Assembly: GCA_018669795.1 (NCBI GenBank)
Contig: JABHSQ010000005.1
Span: forward strand, 186,001 to 250,000
Reading direction: 5' to 3'
Length of the DNA stretch: 64,000 nucleotides
Source: Flavobacteriaceae bacterium
Lineage (GTDB): Bacteria > Bacteroidota > Bacteroidia > Flavobacteriales > Flavobacteriaceae
Shown: in pieces, positions 60,338 through 64,000 of the stretch
Position numbering within the stretch: the stretch's first letter is position 1
Layout of the letters: the number at the start of each line of letters is the position of its first letter
The notes under the pieces: generated by a model
Databases searched by the model: none
Told to the model about the DNA's origin: nothing
Seen by the model: only the letters and a program-made list of their open reading frames with translations
Position numbers and translations under genes: made by a program

Positions 60338-62164
60338 ATGAAGAAATTATACCTTCTTATATTATTTATTAATGCTACGGCATCCATGTATGCTCAGCTA
60401 GATTCTATTCAACACTTAACTGAAGTGATGTTAATAGATGCAAAGTTGGAGGATTATTCTGAGGGCTTTGAACTCATTCAATTATCAGATACCTTAATAG
60501 CACGAAATTCGGTATCCTTAACGGAAGTATTAAACTTTAATACGACCATTTATTTTAAAGAAAATGGTTACGGAATGGTATCTTCACCCTCTTTTAGAGG
60601 AACAAATGCATCACAAACAGCTGTTATTTGGAACGGAATTTCGATCAACTCAAATCTTAATGGTCAAACCGATTTTAACACCATCGCTCCAAGTTCTTTT
60701 AATACTATAATTATAAGAAGTGGAGGAGGTAGTACTCAATACGGGAGCGGAGCAGTTGGAGGTAGTATTCATTTAAATAATACAATCGATTTTCAAAAAA
60801 AACAATCATCAGACTTAAGGCTATCCTACGGTAGTTTTTCAACAATTAATGGTGTATTTAAAAGTAGATTTTCATCTGATAAAAAGTACATTGATTTGGG
60901 AATTGACTTTATTAGTTCAGAAAATGATTATGAGTATATCGATTTAAATCAAAAAAATGAAAATGGAAATTTTGATAAACTAAATGTAGCTGCAAATGCA
61001 GGATTAAAATTTAGGAAAAGTACACTTTCTTGGAATTCAAATTACTTTTCAGGAACACGAAAATTTTCAGGAACCATTACATCACCTTCAAAAGACAGTT
61101 ATAAAGACATAACAACACGAAATTTAGTAACTTGGAACAAGACCTTTAATAAATGGAAAAATACGATAAAAGGAGCTCATACTTTTGAAAGATATCGATA
61201 CTATCCTCAGCCTGAAAATCAGTTATATTTTGAAGGGCAATCAACTACTTATTTAGGAGATTATCAATTGGAATATGAAATAAATAAGGATCTAAAAATA
61301 AGTTCCATCATTAGCTATACCTATATAAAATCTAAAGGGACTAATATTGGAACTAACGATCGTAATACCCTAGCTGCGATTTTTTTATGGAAGCATCACT
61401 TAAATGAAAAATTGAGTTATGGTATCAATTTACGACAAGAGTTTTTAACTGATTTTGAGAATCCTTTTTTTGCTTCTTTTGATGTTAATTATACGATCAA
61501 TAAGTACTATTCTTTAAAAGCAAATGGATCTAAAAATTATCGCACACCTACTTTTAACGATTTATATTGGAATAGTGGAGGAAATGAAAATTTAAACCCA
61601 GAAACTTCTTATCAAGTTGAAATCTCTAACCAATTTGTATGGAATCAATTTCAGTTGAATATAACCGGTTTTTATATATCTTCTGAAGACCTAATAAAAT
61701 GGCAACCAGGGGTAGATGGTTTATTTACACCAGTGAATATTTCAAAAACTGAAAATAATGGTATTGAAATAAATGGAAACTTTTCAAAATCATTTAATAA
61801 ACATGAATTAAATCTAGTTTTTAATTATTCATACACCGCTGCTAAAGATTTAGAAAAAAACAAACAGTTAATCTACGTTCCTTATCATAAGGTAACTGGA
61901 GTTTTTAATTATTATTATAAAAAATTTAGCGCTTATTATCAATTACTATTTAACGGTGAGGTATTTACAACCACCGATAATTATGGAATTTTAGATAGGT
62001 ATTCCGTTTCCAACCTAGGATTTGAATACCTAATACAAGAAAAGTTATTTCCAATAAAAATTGGAATTAAATTTAACAATATTTTCAATACGTATTATGA
62101 GAATGTTGCTTACCGGCCTATGCCAAATAGAAATATACAAACCTTTATAAACTTAAAATTTTAA
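60338..62164 (+). CDS. TonB-dependent receptor, BtuB-like cobalamin receptor
   Basis: Signal peptide; plug SFRGTNASQTAVIWNGISINSNLNGQTDFNTI, IIRSGGGSTQYGSGAVGGSIHLNN; ends FINLKF; riboswitch upstream; ATG 60338 preferred over GTG 60332. Confidence 0.92.
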   Translation: MKKLYLLILFINATASMYAQLDSIQHLTEVMLIDAKLEDYSEGFELIQLSDTLIARNSVSLTEVLNFNTTIYFKENGYGMVSSPSFRGTNASQTAVIWNGISINSNLNGQTDFNTIAPSSFNTIIIRSGGGSTQYGSGAVGGSIHLNNTIDFQKKQSSDLRLSYGSFSTINGVFKSRFSSDKKYIDLGIDFISSENDYEYIDLNQKNENGNFDKLNVAANAGLKFRKSTLSWNSNYFSGTRKFSGTITSPSKDSYKDITTRNLVTWNKTFNKWKNTIKGAHTFERYRYYPQPENQLYFEGQSTTYLGDYQLEYEINKDLKISSIISYTYIKSKGTNIGTNDRNTLAAIFLWKHHLNEKLSYGINLRQEFLTDFENPFFASFDVNYTINKYYSLKANGSKNYRTPTFNDLYWNSGGNENLNPETSYQVEISNQFVWNQFQLNITGFYISSEDLIKWQPGVDGLFTPVNISKTENNGIEINGNFSKSFNKHELNLVFNYSYTAAKDLEKNKQLIYVPYHKVTGVFNYYYKKFSAYYQLLFNGEVFTTTDNYGILDRYSVSNLGFEYLIQEKLFPIKIGIKFNNIFNTYYENVAYRPMPNRNIQTFINLKF

Positions 62165-62168
62165 AAAA

Positions 62169-63224
62169 ATGAACTTATTAAAAAAAATCGCTTATTTAGT
62201 TACTTTTACTTTCTTAGTTGCTTCTTGTTCTCAAGATGATGAAGGTGTACCATTGCCATTAGGAGCTTATGAAAACGGATTCTTAATCACCAACGAGGGA
62301 CCGTTTCAAAATGGATCAGGTACGGTATCATTTGTTTCAGATGATTATTTATTTGTGGAAAATGAAATCTTCAACCAAGTTAACTCCTCTGATTTGGGAA
62401 ATATAGTACAGTCTATGGGTTTTAATGATGATCAAGCTTTTATAGTAGTAAACAATTCCAATAAAATTGAAGTTGTAAATAGGTATACTTTTGAATCTAT
62501 TGCTTCCATAACAGAAGGTTTAAATAATCCACGGTACTTTGTGTCTTCAGGTAGCAATGGGTATGTTACTAATTGGGGAGATCCTTTTGATGATACCGAT
62601 GATTTTGTTGCCGTAATTGATCTCTCTACACATACGGTAACCTCTATTATACCTGTTGCTTTTGGTCCAGAGAAATTAATAATGGCAAACAATGATTTGT
62701 ATGTTGCTCATCAAGGTGCCTATGGTCAAAATAATATTTTATCTGTGATAGATGTTTCAGCTAATATTTTAGAATCCACCATTGAAGTAGGAGATGTTCC
62801 CAATTCGATGGTAGTTTCAAATAATGATATTTGGGTACTTTGTGGCGGTAATCCTGAATTTACCGGTAATGAAACGAATGGAAAATTAGTAAAAGTTGCA
62901 ACAAGGGAAAATGCGGTTGTACAAGTTTTTGATTTTTTACCGACCAACCATCCTAAAAGTTTATCGATTGATGGTGTCAGTTTAATTTATAATTTAAATG
63001 GAGAGGTTTTTAGTAAGGAAGTAACTAGTAGTTCTTTGCCAACAAGCAGTATTATTGCTGGATCCTTTTATGCCATGACTATTAATGATGGAAAACTTTA
63101 TGCTACTGACGCTGGTGATTTTGCAAGTAACGGAACATTAAAAATATTTGATTTATCTACCAATTCAGAAATCATAACAATCGCTACAGGAATTATTCCT
63201 GGAGGAGTTTACTTTAATAATTAA
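62169..63224 (+). CDS. DUF5074/YncE-like beta-propeller lipoprotein (BtuG-like candidate)
   Basis: LVASCSQDDEG lipobox plus acidic export-like signal; repeated propeller strands; 4-bp gap after the receptor. Confidence 0.85.
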   Translation: MNLLKKIAYLVTFTFLVASCSQDDEGVPLPLGAYENGFLITNEGPFQNGSGTVSFVSDDYLFVENEIFNQVNSSDLGNIVQSMGFNDDQAFIVVNNSNKIEVVNRYTFESIASITEGLNNPRYFVSSGSNGYVTNWGDPFDDTDDFVAVIDLSTHTVTSIIPVAFGPEKLIMANNDLYVAHQGAYGQNNILSVIDVSANILESTIEVGDVPNSMVVSNNDIWVLCGGNPEFTGNETNGKLVKVATRENAVVQVFDFLPTNHPKSLSIDGVSLIYNLNGEVFSKEVTSSSLPTSSIIAGSFYAMTINDGKLYATDAGDFASNGTLKIFDLSTNSEIITIATGIIPGGVYFNN

Positions 63225-63246
63225 TTAGAAAAATTCTTGATTTATG

Positions 63247-63277
63247 AGCACCTCAGGCATTGGGGTGCTTTTTTTAT
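63247..63277 (+). terminator. Rho-independent terminator after the B12 uptake transcript
   Basis: AGCACCTCA-GGCAT-TGGGGTGCT-TTTTTT. Confidence 0.9.
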
Positions 63278-64000
63278 TTAATCTCCAGTAATATAAACTG
63301 ATTGAGCTGTTTGCCAAAAACTTGAAAATTATCATCAGCGACAAAGATTAATGATTTATTCCCATTATTAAGAATAGGACCAAAAGTAATGCCTTCAATA
63401 TTATCTATAATACCCTCGGTAAGCTCACTTTTAATAGCGTCAAACTCGAAGAGTAATTTTTTATTCAAAGGTATGTAATCTGTGCTTTTTAAAGAATCGA
63501 TAGCTAATGAATTTGTAGTAGAACTATCTGCATAGGCATAATAAATATTAACCGTGTTGCCATACCCAAAATAATCACTTTGATAGGTTCTTTCGATAAC
63601 AAAAAAATGATTGGCTTTAAACTCTAAAATATCGGTAACTCCATTGATATTGAATCCTCCTTTATTAGTCTTTGTAATAGCAGATAACTGATATACAAAC
63701 TCTTTTGATGGCTTTCCAGTTTCTTTATCAAAATAAGTAAATCTAACCGGTGAATTTGCTTTCTGGTATTTAGGTTCCTCTCCATCTATAGGAAGGGGCA
63801 GTTCAAAAGCAGTCCAATAGCCTTTATCATCAATACTATGGCTTAGTCCTTCCAATGTTGCGTTATGAATGGGCTTGGAATTTGCACTTGCTAAGAATTT
63901 AGTTGGTAATTGGAAGTCTTTTATAAATTCACCATTTTCTTTAGCTGAAAATAAAAGAGGATCTTTACCATTATTAATAGCCCCTTCACTTACCATAATT
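63274..64000 (-). CDS. Esterase-like activity of phytase-family protein, 5' truncated by window edge
   Basis: LEGLSHSIDDKGYWTAFELPLP...NIEGITFGPILNNGNKSLIFVADDNF; the frame stays open to the window end. Confidence 0.75.
   Translation of the reverse strand, partial: IMVSEGAINNGKDPLLFSAKENGEFIKDFQLPTKFLASANSKPIHNATLEGLSHSIDDKGYWTAFELPLPIDGEEPKYQKANSPVRFTYFDKETGKPSKEFVYQLSAITKTNKGGFNINGVTDILEFKANHFFVIERTYQSDYFGYGNTVNIYYAYADSSTTNSLAIDSLKSTDYIPLNKKLLFEFDAIKSELTEGIIDNIEGITFGPILNNGNKSLIFVADDNFQVFGKQLNQFILLEIK

Overview
The window is a 64 kb, AT-rich, gene-dense stretch of a Bacteroidota chromosome, most likely Flavobacteriia. Support for this: T9SS C-terminal sorting domain, TAnnTTTG-type promoters, the rpmH-carB order, type-B L31, and Cys-Lys/Asp-rich lipoprotein signals. 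Most of it is housekeeping: a fatty-acid beta-oxidation operon with a MarR regulator, purL, carB, rpmH, L31, a phosphohexomutase/ABC exporter pair, MtaB, RmuC, and various transporters and peptidases. I found no rRNA, tRNA, CRISPR array, prophage or IS element. Main points of interest: (1) a cobalamin riboswitch controlling a TonB receptor plus a BtuG-like beta-propeller lipoprotein, opposite a BtuFCD-like ABC importer; (2) two apparent recent gene disruptions, a DEAD-box helicase with an inferred 11-nt deletion and a TPR membrane protein with an in-frame TAA; (3) an 18-bp perfect palindrome in the promoter of the MarR/beta-oxidation operon; (4) a four-gene cassette (CxxCH lipoprotein, YceI, OB-fold-like protein, beta-barrel) of unknown function; (5) DUF4331-like halves encoded by two adjacent genes; (6) heptamer tandem repeats directly upstream of start codons; (7) a 32-aa lysine-rich mini-ORF next to a NYN-domain gene, missing from the ORF track. 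I see no clear wholly novel defence or mobile system. All family calls come from reading the protein sequences; no searches were run.
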